From the NCBI GenBank assembly GCA_020632795.1, contig JACKEV010000006.1, forward strand, positions 310,001-374,000: 64,000 nt of DNA, written 5' to 3'. How positions within the stretch are numbered: position 1 is the first letter of the stretch; each line of letters opens with the position of its first letter. Positions 17,412 to 26,332 of the stretch are shown here, piece by piece. Position numbers and translations under genes: made by a program. The notes under the pieces were generated by a model. It was not told where the DNA came from. It saw only the letters and a list, made by a program, of their open reading frames with translations, and made no database searches. This DNA is from Alphaproteobacteria bacterium. Its GTDB lineage: Bacteria > Myxococcota_A > UBA796 > CAJQPC01.

Positions 17412-18526
17412 GGCTCCAACAGCACCACCTCCGCCGCCACCCCCATCCGCGGCGGCAGGCCGGTGCTCCAGTTGCCCCGGTGCACGAACTGGCGGCCTGA
17501 GCCCGCGGGCCACCAGCCCTGGTCGCGGATCCCGGCCAGCCGCAGCACCGAGCCGGGCAGGCCCAGGGCGTTGCCCGCGACGTGCCCGCCGTGGGTGTGC
17601 CCGGAGAGCACCAGGTCGAACCGCCCGTCCGGCACCCAGGCGCCCAGGCGGGGGTCGTGGGCCAGCAGCACGCGGTAGGCGTCGTCGCCTGGCGGCAGCC
17701 GCTCCAGGGCTTTGTCCAGCCGCGTCCGGGCCTCGCGCCAGTGGAAGTTCACGCCGGTGATCGCCAGGCCCGCGACCGTGACGGACTCGTCCACCAGCAT
17801 GCGCACGCCCACGCCCGCCAGCTCCGCGCGCAGGCGCTCCAGCACCGGCAGGTCGTGGTTGCCGGGGCAGGCGAAGGTCGGCGCACGCAGCCGGGCCAGG
17901 GCGTCGAGCAGGTAGCCGTGCTCCCGCTCCGAGAAGGGCATGACCAGATCCCCGGTGATGACCACCACGGCGGGCTCCAGGGCGTTGACCCGGTCCACCA
18001 GGGCGTCCAGCTCAGCCCGGTGCAACAGGGGGCTGACGTGGAGGTCGGAGAGGTGGGCGACGGGCGCGGGCAGCCCCGGCAGGGCGTGGCGGTGCAGCCG
18101 CCCGGCGCGGCCGTAGCAGTCCAGCCAGCCGACGAGGGCCAGGGCCAGCGGCAGCAGGTTCAGGGGGCCCGCCCACCACACATCCCAGCCCATCGCCAGC
18201 GCCACCGGGGCCCGCAGGAGCCACACCAGCCCCGCCCACAGCGCCCAGGCGTAGGCGAGCTGGCTGGGCACCCCCAGCAGCCAGCGGGCCCAGCGCGGGG
18301 TGGGGCCCTCGCGGTGCACGCAGAAGAAGAAGCCCCAGGTCCACACCAGCCCCACCAGCATCGCGGGGGCGAGCCAGGGCGGGGCCGCCAGCGCCTGCAC
18401 CACGTAGAAGCCCTGGCAGCCCAGCACCAGGGCGGCGACGAAGTGGTCGTTGGCCTCCTGGCCGACCGCGTAGACCCGCCGCAGGCTGTCCGCGGCCAGC
18501 GCGAGCCCCAGCCCGACGGCGATCAT
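17381..18526 (-). CDS. Membrane-anchored metallophosphoesterase (YkuE/YaeI-like)
   Basis: 381 residues from ATG 18526 (4-base overlap with the methyltransferase stop). About four N-terminal hydrophobic segments with aromatic-rich helices (residues ~1-155), then a calcineurin-type phosphoesterase domain with all metal motifs: HLSDLHVS, ITGDLV, CPGNHDLP, LLAHDPR and LSGHTHGGH. This layout matches YkuE/YaeI proteins, proposed to hydrolyse lipid phosphates such as UDP-glucosamine lipids. The substrate here is unknown. Coupled translationally to the upstream methyltransferase. Confidence 0.85.
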   Translation of the reverse strand: MIAVGLGLALAADSLRRVYAVGQEANDHFVAALVLGCQGFYVVQALAAPPWLAPAMLVGLVWTWGFFFCVHREGPTPRWARWLLGVPSQLAYAWALWAGLVWLLRAPVALAMGWDVWWAGPLNLLPLALALVGWLDCYGRAGRLHRHALPGLPAPVAHLSDLHVSPLLHRAELDALVDRVNALEPAVVVITGDLVMPFSEREHGYLLDALARLRAPTFACPGNHDLPVLERLRAELAGVGVRMLVDESVTVAGLAITGVNFHWREARTRLDKALERLPPGDDAYRVLLAHDPRLGAWVPDGRFDLVLSGHTHGGHVAGNALGLPGSVLRLAGIRDQGWWPAGSGRQFVHRGNWSTGLPPRMGVAAEVVLLEPQASSNTTGA

Positions 18527-19998
18527 GGTCCCCGGCGGGCGACGAGGAGCTTGAGCACGCCCCGCGCGTCCACTGCGGCCGACCACCGCCAGTCCCCGGG
18601 CAGCGTCGCGGTGTTGAAGCTCCGGGGCAGCTTGAGCACCACCCGCTCCGGCGCCGCCGCCAGGAGGGGCCGCAGGTCCATGCCCAGGTCATCCAGGGTG
18701 ACCCGCTGGCGGTCGTAGTCGCGCCCGCCCCAGGGGGGGTCGAGCAGCAGCGCGTCGCAGGGGCGCTGGCGCAGCGCCTCGAGGGTGTCCCCGCAGACGA
18801 AGTCGATGCGCTCGGCCACCCCGTAGAGCCCGGCGTTGTGCCGCGCCATCGCCAGCCGCCCGGCGTGGAGGTCCACCGCGATGACCCTGGAGACCTCCGG
18901 CTGCCGGGCCGCCGCGATGGCCCAGGCGCCGACCCCGCAGGTGCCGTCCAGCACCACGCCGCGCAGCCCCTCGCTCATCGCCAGGGCCAGGGCCTCGGGG
19001 GTCGCCGACAGCAGCCCCTCGTCGTCGACCTGGATGCCCTCGGACCAGCGGGAGAAGAGGCGACGCCGTCGGGTGAGGCGGTCCTCGCGGTGGGGGCGGG
19101 CGGCCGCGGGCCGAAGGGGGGGCTCGGTGCGGACGCGCAGGACCTGACCGCCCACGGCGAGCCCGTCGAGCTGGCGCAGCAGGCGGCGCGCGGTGCCGGC
19201 GTCCACCCGACCGTCCGGGGGCAGCCAGGGGCGGGTGTCCAGCCAGGCGGGGCCCTCGATGAAGACCCGGGCACGGTCGGGCTGCTGGGCGTCGCGCAGG
19301 CGCTCGAAGGCTGCCAACGCGGCGGCCGCGGCGGCATCGTCCCGGAGCAGGGCCACGCGCTCGCAGGCCACCCGGAGCAGGGCCAGATCGTAGGCCCGAT
19401 CCGCGGCGTCCTCGTCCGTGAGGCCGATGGCGTGGACCTCACGGAGGTCGACGCCGCTGGACAGGGCGGTCGCCGCGAGGTCCTGGGCGCTCCAGCCGGA
19501 CCGCGTGGCCCCGCGCCACCCCAGGCCCACCGGTCGCCCGTCCGCGGTCGTGCGCAGCCAGCCGCTGTGCAGCCCGCCGAAGCTGGGGCCGGAGCGGCTT
19601 GATACCCGGATGGGGCTGGCCATCAGGCGGTCCAGGGCGCGCCGCTTGAGCCCGAGGCGGACGAGGGTGCGGTCCACCCGGGCGGTCCCGGAGAGGGGGC
19701 TGTCGGGGGCCGGGCCGAGCATCGAGGCGACGGGTGCCGTTGTCTCGAATGCGGTCCCCCCTGCCCATGCGGTCACGGCGGCGACCGGATCGGCAGGGGG
19801 CGGCCCCAGCGGCTCGATGAGCAGGGCGTCCTCCCGGATCTCCCGCAGCGCGGGGCGGCCGGGGTGGCCCTCCAGCCGGTGCCAGCCGGCCAACTCCGCC
19901 TGGAGCCGGGCGGGCGGGAAGGGGACGCGCACCCCCGCTGCGGTCACCTCCCACGCTTGGGGCCACCCCGAGCCGGTGGGCAGCCCGCTGTCAGCCAT
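18523..19998 (-). CDS. SAM-dependent methyltransferase, TGS1 (RNA cap guanine-N2)-like
   Basis: 491 residues. The C-terminal 180 residues are a class I methyltransferase: motif I VLDGTCGVGAWAIAAA, acidic VIAVDLHAGRLAMARHNAG, and the catalytic DPPWGGRDY, the DPPW-GG-xDY signature of the TGS1/PF09445 family, which methylates guanine N2 in RNA caps in eukaryotes. Bacterial members exist and their substrates are unclear. The N-terminal 300 residues are not recognised; they contain RVSSRSGPSFGGLHSGWLR and many Arg/Ala helices and may bind RNA. It overlaps the phosphatase stop by 8 bases and the phosphoesterase start by 4, so the three may form one operon. Confidence 0.75.
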   Translation of the reverse strand: MADSGLPTGSGWPQAWEVTAAGVRVPFPPARLQAELAGWHRLEGHPGRPALREIREDALLIEPLGPPPADPVAAVTAWAGGTAFETTAPVASMLGPAPDSPLSGTARVDRTLVRLGLKRRALDRLMASPIRVSSRSGPSFGGLHSGWLRTTADGRPVGLGWRGATRSGWSAQDLAATALSSGVDLREVHAIGLTDEDAADRAYDLALLRVACERVALLRDDAAAAAALAAFERLRDAQQPDRARVFIEGPAWLDTRPWLPPDGRVDAGTARRLLRQLDGLAVGGQVLRVRTEPPLRPAAARPHREDRLTRRRRLFSRWSEGIQVDDEGLLSATPEALALAMSEGLRGVVLDGTCGVGAWAIAAARQPEVSRVIAVDLHAGRLAMARHNAGLYGVAERIDFVCGDTLEALRQRPCDALLLDPPWGGRDYDRQRVTLDDLGMDLRPLLAAAPERVVLKLPRSFNTATLPGDWRWSAAVDARGVLKLLVARRGP

Positions 19999-20719
19999 TG
20001 CGGCGATCGCGGCGCCCCATCAGCGGGAAGGCGTCGGGGTCGCCCACCTGGACCATGATGAGCGTGGCGTCGTCGTCGTTGCCGATACGGGCCAGCTCGG
20101 ACTGGACGTACTCCAGCACCGCCTCGGGGTCGGGGTGCAGGTCGAAGGCCTCGGCGAGCTGGCCCTCGCTGACGCAGCCCAGCACGCCGTCGGTCATCAG
20201 CATGAACACGTCGCCGTCGCTCACCCCGATGCGCTCCAGATAGACCGTGGGGCGCACGTTGGAGCCCATGCCGATGTAGGCGGCGAGCCCGCGCCCGCGG
20301 GTCTGCCCCGGGGTCATGCGGGCCAGCTTGCCGCGCCGGAAGCGCAGCACCACCGAGTCGCCCACGCAGAACACCCAGGCCCGGGGTCCGGCGATCCACA
20401 CCCCGGCCAGGGTGCAGGCGGACTCGGAGGTCAGGCGGACCTGGGCGTCGGCGTTCTCGACGAGGTCGAGCAGCAGCTCCTCGGACGGGGGGCGCGCGGT
20501 CGTGAAGAACTCCGAGAGGCACTCGCAGGTCAGCTCAGCGGCGATGTAGCCCTCTCCGGTGGAGCTGACGCCGTCGGCCACCGCGTAGAGGACCCCCCGA
20601 TCGGCGTCGCGGACCACGGCGTGACGGCCGTCGAGCAGCGCGTAGCGATCGTCGTTCACCGCGTGGGTCGAGCCACGGCGGGTCAGGGCGCGTGCGAGGG
20701 CGTGTGGAGGAGGACTCAC
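19991..20719 (-). CDS. PP2C-family Ser/Thr protein phosphatase
   Basis: About 242 residues from GTG 20719 (MSPPPHALAR...); a TTG/ATG further upstream up to 20776 is possible. PP2C metal motifs: HAVNDDRYALLD, YAVADGVSSTGEG (first metal Asp and DG), VFCVGDSVVLRFR, DVFMLMTDGVLGCVS and NDDDATLIMVQV. It would reverse phosphorylation by the Ser/Thr kinases of this window; which one is unknown. It is divergent from the AAA+ ATPase gene and shares its intergenic region. Confidence 0.9.
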   Translation of the reverse strand: MSPPPHALARALTRRGSTHAVNDDRYALLDGRHAVVRDADRGVLYAVADGVSSTGEGYIAAELTCECLSEFFTTARPPSEELLLDLVENADAQVRLTSESACTLAGVWIAGPRAWVFCVGDSVVLRFRRGKLARMTPGQTRGRGLAAYIGMGSNVRPTVYLERIGVSDGDVFMLMTDGVLGCVSEGQLAEAFDLHPDPEAVLEYVQSELARIGNDDDATLIMVQVGDPDAFPLMGRRDRRNG

Positions 20720-20823
20720 GATGGCCCCAGCATAGCCAACCCGGGACACGAAGCGGGACCCGGGCGTGTTCCCCACGGCCCGGACAGGCTATTCTGTTCC
20801 ACTCAGGGTCGGTGGGAGAAGCT

Positions 20824-22578
20824 ATGCCGAGCTACCTCAAGGAATCGCTGCGACAGGCCCTCGAGGCCATGGCTGAGCGCGATCAGTCACGCCCCGATTC
20901 CCTCGGTGACGGCGATCCCGCCACCGAAGACGTGCCCGCCGGGGGTCGCCCGGCGGAGAGCCCGAGCACCTACACGGGAGCCTCCTCCATCTTCAGCCGC
21001 CCCGCCTCGACCGGCGCGTCGGGCGGAGGCCGCGCCGCGTCCGTGAACACCGAGCGCAGCCGCCCGGATCCGGTCCGCGCGGACTCCCTCCACAGCGACT
21101 ACAGCCGCAGCGACGCGAACCGCTCCGACCCGAACGTGATGGACAGCCGGGTCAACACCCCGCCCCCCGAGGAGGCCCGCACGCCGCCCCCGGCCGCGGC
21201 GCGGGCCTCGGTCAGCGTCGGCGGCACCCCGGCGCCGCCGCCGTCCCCGGTGCGGCACCGCCTCCGGCAGGCCGACCCCGACGAGTTCTCGGTGCAGCCG
21301 GACCGGCCGGCCATCAACCTGCCCACCTCGGTCCACTTCCGCCCCGTCGAGCCCAAGTCCCTGGAGGAGGCGGGCCTCGACCCCGAGTTCGTCAAGGCGC
21401 TGATCGTCAAGTACCTGCTGGACTTCCCGCGGAGCACCGGGCGGCAGATCTCCGCCGCGCTCGCGCTGAACCAGCGCGGCCTCAACGACCTGTTCCACCA
21501 GCTCCGGGAGCGCAAGTTCGTGGTCGCCCCGGGCAGCACCGCCACCGGCGACTTCCGCTACGAGCTGTCCGAGGCGGGGCGCAACTACGCCCTGGACCTG
21601 CGCAAGGTGTCCCGGTACGTGGCGCCCGCGCCCGTGCCCTTCGAGCAGTACCTGCTCAGCGTTCATGAGCAGTCGATCTCCCGCGAGACCCCGCGCATCA
21701 ACGACCTGCGGCGCGCGTTCGCCGATCTGCTGGTCTCGGAGCGGCTGCTGCAGCAGCTCGGGCCGGCGATGACCTCGGGCAAGGGCCTGTTCCTGTTCGG
21801 CCCGCCGGGCAACGGCAAGACCTCCATGGCCGAGCGCATCACCCGCGCCTTCGGCACCGCGGTGTTCCTGCCCTACGCCATCCTGGTGGACGGCACCATC
21901 ATGAAGATCTTCGATCCGATGGTGCACGAGCCCCTGGAAGAAACCCGCCATCACCACCAGCGCCTGGACGAGCGCTGGGTGAAGTGCCGCCGCCCCACCG
22001 TGGTCGCGGGCGGTGAGCTGACCATGGACAGCCTGGAGATCGACTACAACGAGCGCACCGGCATCTGCGAGGCGCCCATCCAGGTCAAGGCCAACTGCGG
22101 CACCCTGGTCATCGACGACTTCGGCCGCCAGCGCATCGATCCGGCCACCCTGCTCAACCGGTGGATCGTGCCGCTGGAGGACCGGGTGGACTACCTGTCG
22201 CTGCCCGACGGCCGCAAGGTGCGCTTCCCGTTCGACCCGCTGCTGATCTTCTCGACCAACCTCGACCCCCGCGACCTCTGCGACGAGGCCTTCCTGCGCC
22301 GCATCCCCTACAAGGTCAACGTCGAGGACCCCGACGAGAACGCATTCCGCATCCTGCTGGACCACCAGGCCACCGCGCTGGGCTTCGAGCCCGACGCCGG
22401 CGTGTTCGACTACCTCATCCACACCCACTTCCGGAAGCCGGGGCGGTCGTTCCGCAACTGCCACCCCCGCGACCTGCTGCTCCAGGTGCAGAACCAGTGC
22501 ATCTTCCGGGAGCAGCCCCTCAAGCTCACCCGCACGGCCATCGACGAGGCGGTGGAGCTGTACTTCACGCTGCTCTGA
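20824..22578 (+). CDS. AAA+ ATPase with N-terminal disordered region and winged-helix-like domain
   Basis: 584 residues from ATG 20824 (GGGAGAAG upstream). The first ~170 residues are polar and Pro/Ser/Arg-rich. Then a winged-helix-like segment (DFPRSTGRQISAALALNQRG and GLNDLFHQLRERKFVV), and an AAA+ module: Walker A LFGPPGNGKTSMAE, Walker B TLVIDDFGRQ, sensor LLIFSTNLDP and arginine finger candidates in FLRRIPYKVNV. It resembles the orphan AAA ATPases with a VIDDFGRQ Walker B that are common in myxobacteria and cyanobacteria; their role is not settled. Cytoplasmic. Divergent from the PP2C gene. Confidence 0.72.
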   Translation: MPSYLKESLRQALEAMAERDQSRPDSLGDGDPATEDVPAGGRPAESPSTYTGASSIFSRPASTGASGGGRAASVNTERSRPDPVRADSLHSDYSRSDANRSDPNVMDSRVNTPPPEEARTPPPAAARASVSVGGTPAPPPSPVRHRLRQADPDEFSVQPDRPAINLPTSVHFRPVEPKSLEEAGLDPEFVKALIVKYLLDFPRSTGRQISAALALNQRGLNDLFHQLRERKFVVAPGSTATGDFRYELSEAGRNYALDLRKVSRYVAPAPVPFEQYLLSVHEQSISRETPRINDLRRAFADLLVSERLLQQLGPAMTSGKGLFLFGPPGNGKTSMAERITRAFGTAVFLPYAILVDGTIMKIFDPMVHEPLEETRHHHQRLDERWVKCRRPTVVAGGELTMDSLEIDYNERTGICEAPIQVKANCGTLVIDDFGRQRIDPATLLNRWIVPLEDRVDYLSLPDGRKVRFPFDPLLIFSTNLDPRDLCDEAFLRRIPYKVNVEDPDENAFRILLDHQATALGFEPDAGVFDYLIHTHFRKPGRSFRNCHPRDLLLQVQNQCIFREQPLKLTRTAIDEAVELYFTLL

Positions 22579-22593
22579 GCCGGCGCGGGGGGG

Positions 22594-25500
22594 TTACTTC
22601 TCCACCTTGACGCCCTGGGGCACCGGGCCGGGCCAGATGGTGGTGGCGCAGGCGTGGGCGTCGGTGAAGGTGGTGGCGGTGAGCACGGCGTTGCTGAGGT
22701 CGGCGCCGCAGAGCCAGGCGCCGTCCAGCCGGGCGCCGGCGAGGTGGGCGCCGGAGAGGCGGGCCCGCTCCAGGTTGGCCTTGGAGAGGTCGGCGCCCTC
22801 GAGGTCGGCGCGGCTCAGGTCCGAGCCGGACAGATCGACCTCCACCAGGGAGGCCTGCGCCAGCCGGACCTCCCGCAGCGGCAGGTCGTGGAGGTCGGCC
22901 CCGGGGATGAAGACCCGCACGCCCGCGGCCACCGGGTCGAAGTCCCGGGGCCAGGCCGTGCGCGCGTCCGCGAGGGCGTCGTCCAGGCGGGCGCGGTCGA
23001 GCTGGGCCCGCTGGAGGTCGGCGCCCACGAGGGAGGCCCCCCGCAGGTCCGCGTCGATCAGGATGGCGCCGCTGAGGCTGGCCTGGGCCAGCTCCGCGCC
23101 CCGCAGGTCCGCGCGGGCCAGTCGTGCGAAGCCGAGGTCGGCCCTGGTGAAGTCGGCGTTGCGCGCCTGGACCTCGGTCAGGTCGGCCTCCAGCAGCACG
23201 GCCTCGCTCAGATCGGCCTCCTCCAGGACCGCGCCGATGAGCTGCATGCGGAACAGGTCCTTGCCCGAGGCGTCCACCCCGTGCAGCCGGGCGTAGTCGG
23301 CGGTCCCCCCGGGGCCCAGGGCGCCGTCGGGCGGGGGGTTGCTGCCCCAGTCCGTGTTGCCGTCGTACAGCGCCCCGGTGAAGTCCGCCCCGGATGCCCA
23401 GGTCCGCACCGTCGCGCCGCGCAGGTCGGCGCCGTGGAAGGTCGCCCCCCAGAGCTGTGCCCCGGAGAGGTCGGCCGACATCAGCACGGTGTCGTTGAGG
23501 TTGGCGCCCTCCAGGTGGGTCTTGCGCAGCCGCGCCCCCTCCAGGATGGCCCGGGAGAGGGTGGCGTGCCGCAGGTCCGCTTCGCTCAGGTCCGCCTCGA
23601 CCAGCCGCACGCCGGACAGCGGCGCCATGCGCAGGTCCGCCCCGGCGAGCTGGGCGTTCTCGATGCCCAGCCAGGCGGTGGCGCGGACCTCGGCCACGCG
23701 CAGGGTGGTGAAGTTCACCGGCGCCTGCCCCAGCGCCCAGCCCGCGAAGGCCGACACCGTGGGGATGAGCACCGCCGCGATGCGGCGCTGGGTGCGCGCC
23801 CGGCGCTCGGTGCGGTAGCGGCGCCACCAGCTCTCGTCATGCAGCGCCCGGCAGGCCTCGAAGAAGCGCTGCTCGTCCTCGGTGCGCAGCACCAGCTCGC
23901 CCGCGTGGCGCAGCACCACCTCGAAGTGCTCCTCGGGCAGCAGGTCCTGGTCCTGGCGTCCGTTGCGCAGCCACAGCGCCAGCCCCTGGGAGAACACCTG
24001 CCGCGCGCGGTTGCGGCCGTGGTTCTCCTCGCCGTAGTCCTGGATCCGGGCGATCAGGGCCTCGTGGGCGATGCGGTAGGTGCGCTCCTCGGGCCAGCGG
24101 GGGTCGGTGTAGCCCAGGATGATGCGCCAGGGGGACTCCAGCCGCCGCAGCACCGCCGCCCGCCGGGCCGCGTCGGCGTGGGTGCCCAGCAGCGCCGACT
24201 CGGGCTGGGGCGCGGAGGTGGCCGAGCCGGGCAGGTGGGTCAGCGCGCGCAGCATCTCCTTGGCCGCGCCCCGGTCCGCCAGATCCAGATCCGCGATGGA
24301 GTCGTCCAGGATGCGGCCCAGGATGCCCTGCGCGCCCCCGAGCCCCTCGCGGTAGTGGGCCCGGGTGATGCGGTTGGCGCCGTCCTTCTTCATCAGCTCC
24401 CAGAGGCGGTAGCCGACCACCTGGACGCGCGGGGCGACCTCGCCCGCCTGGTCGTTGATCAGGTCCTGGACGATCTCGTCGACCAGCCCGGCCTCGTAGG
24501 TGAAGGGCCGGTAGTCCACGGGCAGGCCGTCGTGGCCGGGGCCGATCAGGGCCTCGACGATGTCCGGGGGCTGGAGGGGCCGCAGCGGCATGGTGCGGGT
24601 CAGCGCGTCCACCGGCAGGGGATCGAGGGTGCGCAGGAGCTGCCCCAGGTAGTCCTCCCGCAGGGAGAGGATGAAGCGCGCGGTGCGGTCGCCGCTGCCC
24701 ACGACCGCCGCGATGCCCGCCTGGAAGGCGCGCTGGTCCTCCAGCGTGCCCGTGGTGAACAGCTCCTCGACCTGGTCGAGCAGCACCGCCACCTGGCGGC
24801 CGGTCTTGCGGGCGTAGAGATCGAGCAGCTCGGGGAGGGGGCGGTCGCCGGAGTCCTCGCCGTCCTCGCCCCGGGCCAGGCGCCGACGCACGTCCAGCGC
24901 CAGAGCGCTCAGCGGGCGGCTGGAGCCCCGCACCGACAGCAGGGCGTGGCCGGTGTCCTCCAACCCGGGCATCACCCGAGCGTACAGGAAGGAGCTCTTG
25001 CCCACCCCCGAGCGCCCGGTCAGCAGCACCAGCGGCACGCGGTCGAGGTGCTCCCATTGCTCCCTGAAGCGCCGGGCGTCGCCGTCGCGCCCGAAGAAGA
25101 TGGCCCGGCTCTCGATGGTGAAGGGCTGGAGGAAGCGGTAGGGCTCGGTGGGGCGGGCCCGATCGCGGTGGCTGGACTCGGCGTCCCCGATGACCGAGGT
25201 CGTCCCCCGGATGCGGCGCAGCTCGCCGGCCAGGGCGGCCCAGTCGGCGTAGCGGGCGCTGGGGTCCTTCTCCAGGAGCCGCATGACCACCCGCTCCAGG
25301 GCGCGGGGGGCGCGGGGCACCAGCCGGCGCAGCCGCCGGGGCCGGGCGTGCATGTGCAGCTTGAGGTAGTCGTCGGTCTTGCGGGCCTGGAAGGGCGGGC
25401 GCCCGGAGACCATCTCGTAGAGGATGCAGCCGAATGCGTAGAGGTCGGCGCGGTGGTCCACCGACCAGCCCATGGCCTGCTCGGGCGACATGTACCGGGG

Positions 25501-26295
25501 CGTGCCCAGGAGCGCCCCCGGGTTGGTCAGGCGCGGGCTGCCCGGGGAGGAGCCGCCGCTGCCGCCGCTGCCGCCGGTGGACGCGGAGACGCCGTGCATC
25601 GAGGCCGTCGGCGTGGCCAGGGGGCCGATGGAGGGGGCCTTCGGCGGCGCGATGCTGACCCGCAGCGGCGAGGGGTTCACGATGGAGCCGCCGTGCCAGG
25701 TGGTGCGGTCGTCGGTGGGCGCGGAGGTCTCCTCCAGCTCGGCGCCGGGCACCAGGGTGGCGCGGGCGGGCTGGATCTCCGGGGGCGCGGCGCTGGTGGG
25801 GGCGGGCATGCGGGCCTGCCCCTCGCGCAGCAGGGCCAGCCCGAAGTCGAGGATCTTCACGTGCTCGTCGCGCACCAGGAAGATGTTCTCGGGCTTGAGG
25901 TCCCGGTGCACCAGGCCCACACCCTGCCCCGCGCCCATGCCCCGGACGATCTGCGAGGCGATGTCGAGCACCCGGTCCACCGGCAGGCTGCCCTGCTCGG
26001 CCAGCAGCTCGGCGAGGGTCCGACCCTCCAGCAGCTCCATCACCAGGAAGCGCGACCCGTCGGCGGTGGTGCCGACGTCGAACACGGTGACCACGTTGGG
26101 GTGCTGCAGGCGGCAGGTGGTGCGGGCCTCCTGCTCGAAGCGCACGACCAGGTCGGGCCGCGCCGTCAGCTCGGGGCGGAGGACCTTGATGGCCACGCGC
26201 CGATCCAGCGCGAGCTGAAGCCCCTCATACACCTCGCCGACCCCACCCTTTCCGATGAGCCGGCCGAGCTGGTAGCGGTTGTCGAGGAGCTGCAT
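22594..26295 (-). CDS. Ser/Thr kinase - STAND ATPase - pentapeptide-repeat protein
   Basis: 1233 residues from ATG 26295 (a TTG at 26304 is in frame). Kinase 8-365: GKGGVGEV, Lys37, HRDLKPEN (130-137), DFG (150-152), then a ~100-residue Pro/Ser/Gly-rich insert before GTPRYMSPEQ (264-273), far longer than a normal activation segment. ATPase 395-830: FFGRDGD then Walker A LTGRSGVGKSS (426-436), like the nSTAND1/novel-STAND ATPases. One hydrophobic segment near 845-860 (AAVLIPTVSAFAGWALG) and then ~370 residues of pentapeptide repeats (A-D/N-L-x-x), a right-handed beta helix. Kinase and ATPase are cytoplasmic; the side of the repeats depends on whether the hydrophobic part spans the membrane. 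Confidence 0.88.
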   Translation of the reverse strand: MQLLDNRYQLGRLIGKGGVGEVYEGLQLALDRRVAIKVLRPELTARPDLVVRFEQEARTTCRLQHPNVVTVFDVGTTADGSRFLVMELLEGRTLAELLAEQGSLPVDRVLDIASQIVRGMGAGQGVGLVHRDLKPENIFLVRDEHVKILDFGLALLREGQARMPAPTSAAPPEIQPARATLVPGAELEETSAPTDDRTTWHGGSIVNPSPLRVSIAPPKAPSIGPLATPTASMHGVSASTGGSGGSGGSSPGSPRLTNPGALLGTPRYMSPEQAMGWSVDHRADLYAFGCILYEMVSGRPPFQARKTDDYLKLHMHARPRRLRRLVPRAPRALERVVMRLLEKDPSARYADWAALAGELRRIRGTTSVIGDAESSHRDRARPTEPYRFLQPFTIESRAIFFGRDGDARRFREQWEHLDRVPLVLLTGRSGVGKSSFLYARVMPGLEDTGHALLSVRGSSRPLSALALDVRRRLARGEDGEDSGDRPLPELLDLYARKTGRQVAVLLDQVEELFTTGTLEDQRAFQAGIAAVVGSGDRTARFILSLREDYLGQLLRTLDPLPVDALTRTMPLRPLQPPDIVEALIGPGHDGLPVDYRPFTYEAGLVDEIVQDLINDQAGEVAPRVQVVGYRLWELMKKDGANRITRAHYREGLGGAQGILGRILDDSIADLDLADRGAAKEMLRALTHLPGSATSAPQPESALLGTHADAARRAAVLRRLESPWRIILGYTDPRWPEERTYRIAHEALIARIQDYGEENHGRNRARQVFSQGLALWLRNGRQDQDLLPEEHFEVVLRHAGELVLRTEDEQRFFEACRALHDESWWRRYRTERRARTQRRIAAVLIPTVSAFAGWALGQAPVNFTTLRVAEVRATAWLGIENAQLAGADLRMAPLSGVRLVEADLSEADLRHATLSRAILEGARLRKTHLEGANLNDTVLMSADLSGAQLWGATFHGADLRGATVRTWASGADFTGALYDGNTDWGSNPPPDGALGPGGTADYARLHGVDASGKDLFRMQLIGAVLEEADLSEAVLLEADLTEVQARNADFTRADLGFARLARADLRGAELAQASLSGAILIDADLRGASLVGADLQRAQLDRARLDDALADARTAWPRDFDPVAAGVRVFIPGADLHDLPLREVRLAQASLVEVDLSGSDLSRADLEGADLSKANLERARLSGAHLAGARLDGAWLCGADLSNAVLTATTFTDAHACATTIWPGPVPQGVKVEK

Positions 26296-26332
26296 CAGTC
26301 CCAATCTGTCTTAATGGCGTGCGATCATCCGG

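Noticed and set aside
25550..25580. GC-rich triplet run (Gly/Ser codons) as a simple-sequence repeat element
   Set aside because: It is the coding sequence of the GGSGGSGG stretch in the kinase insert; not an independent repeat.
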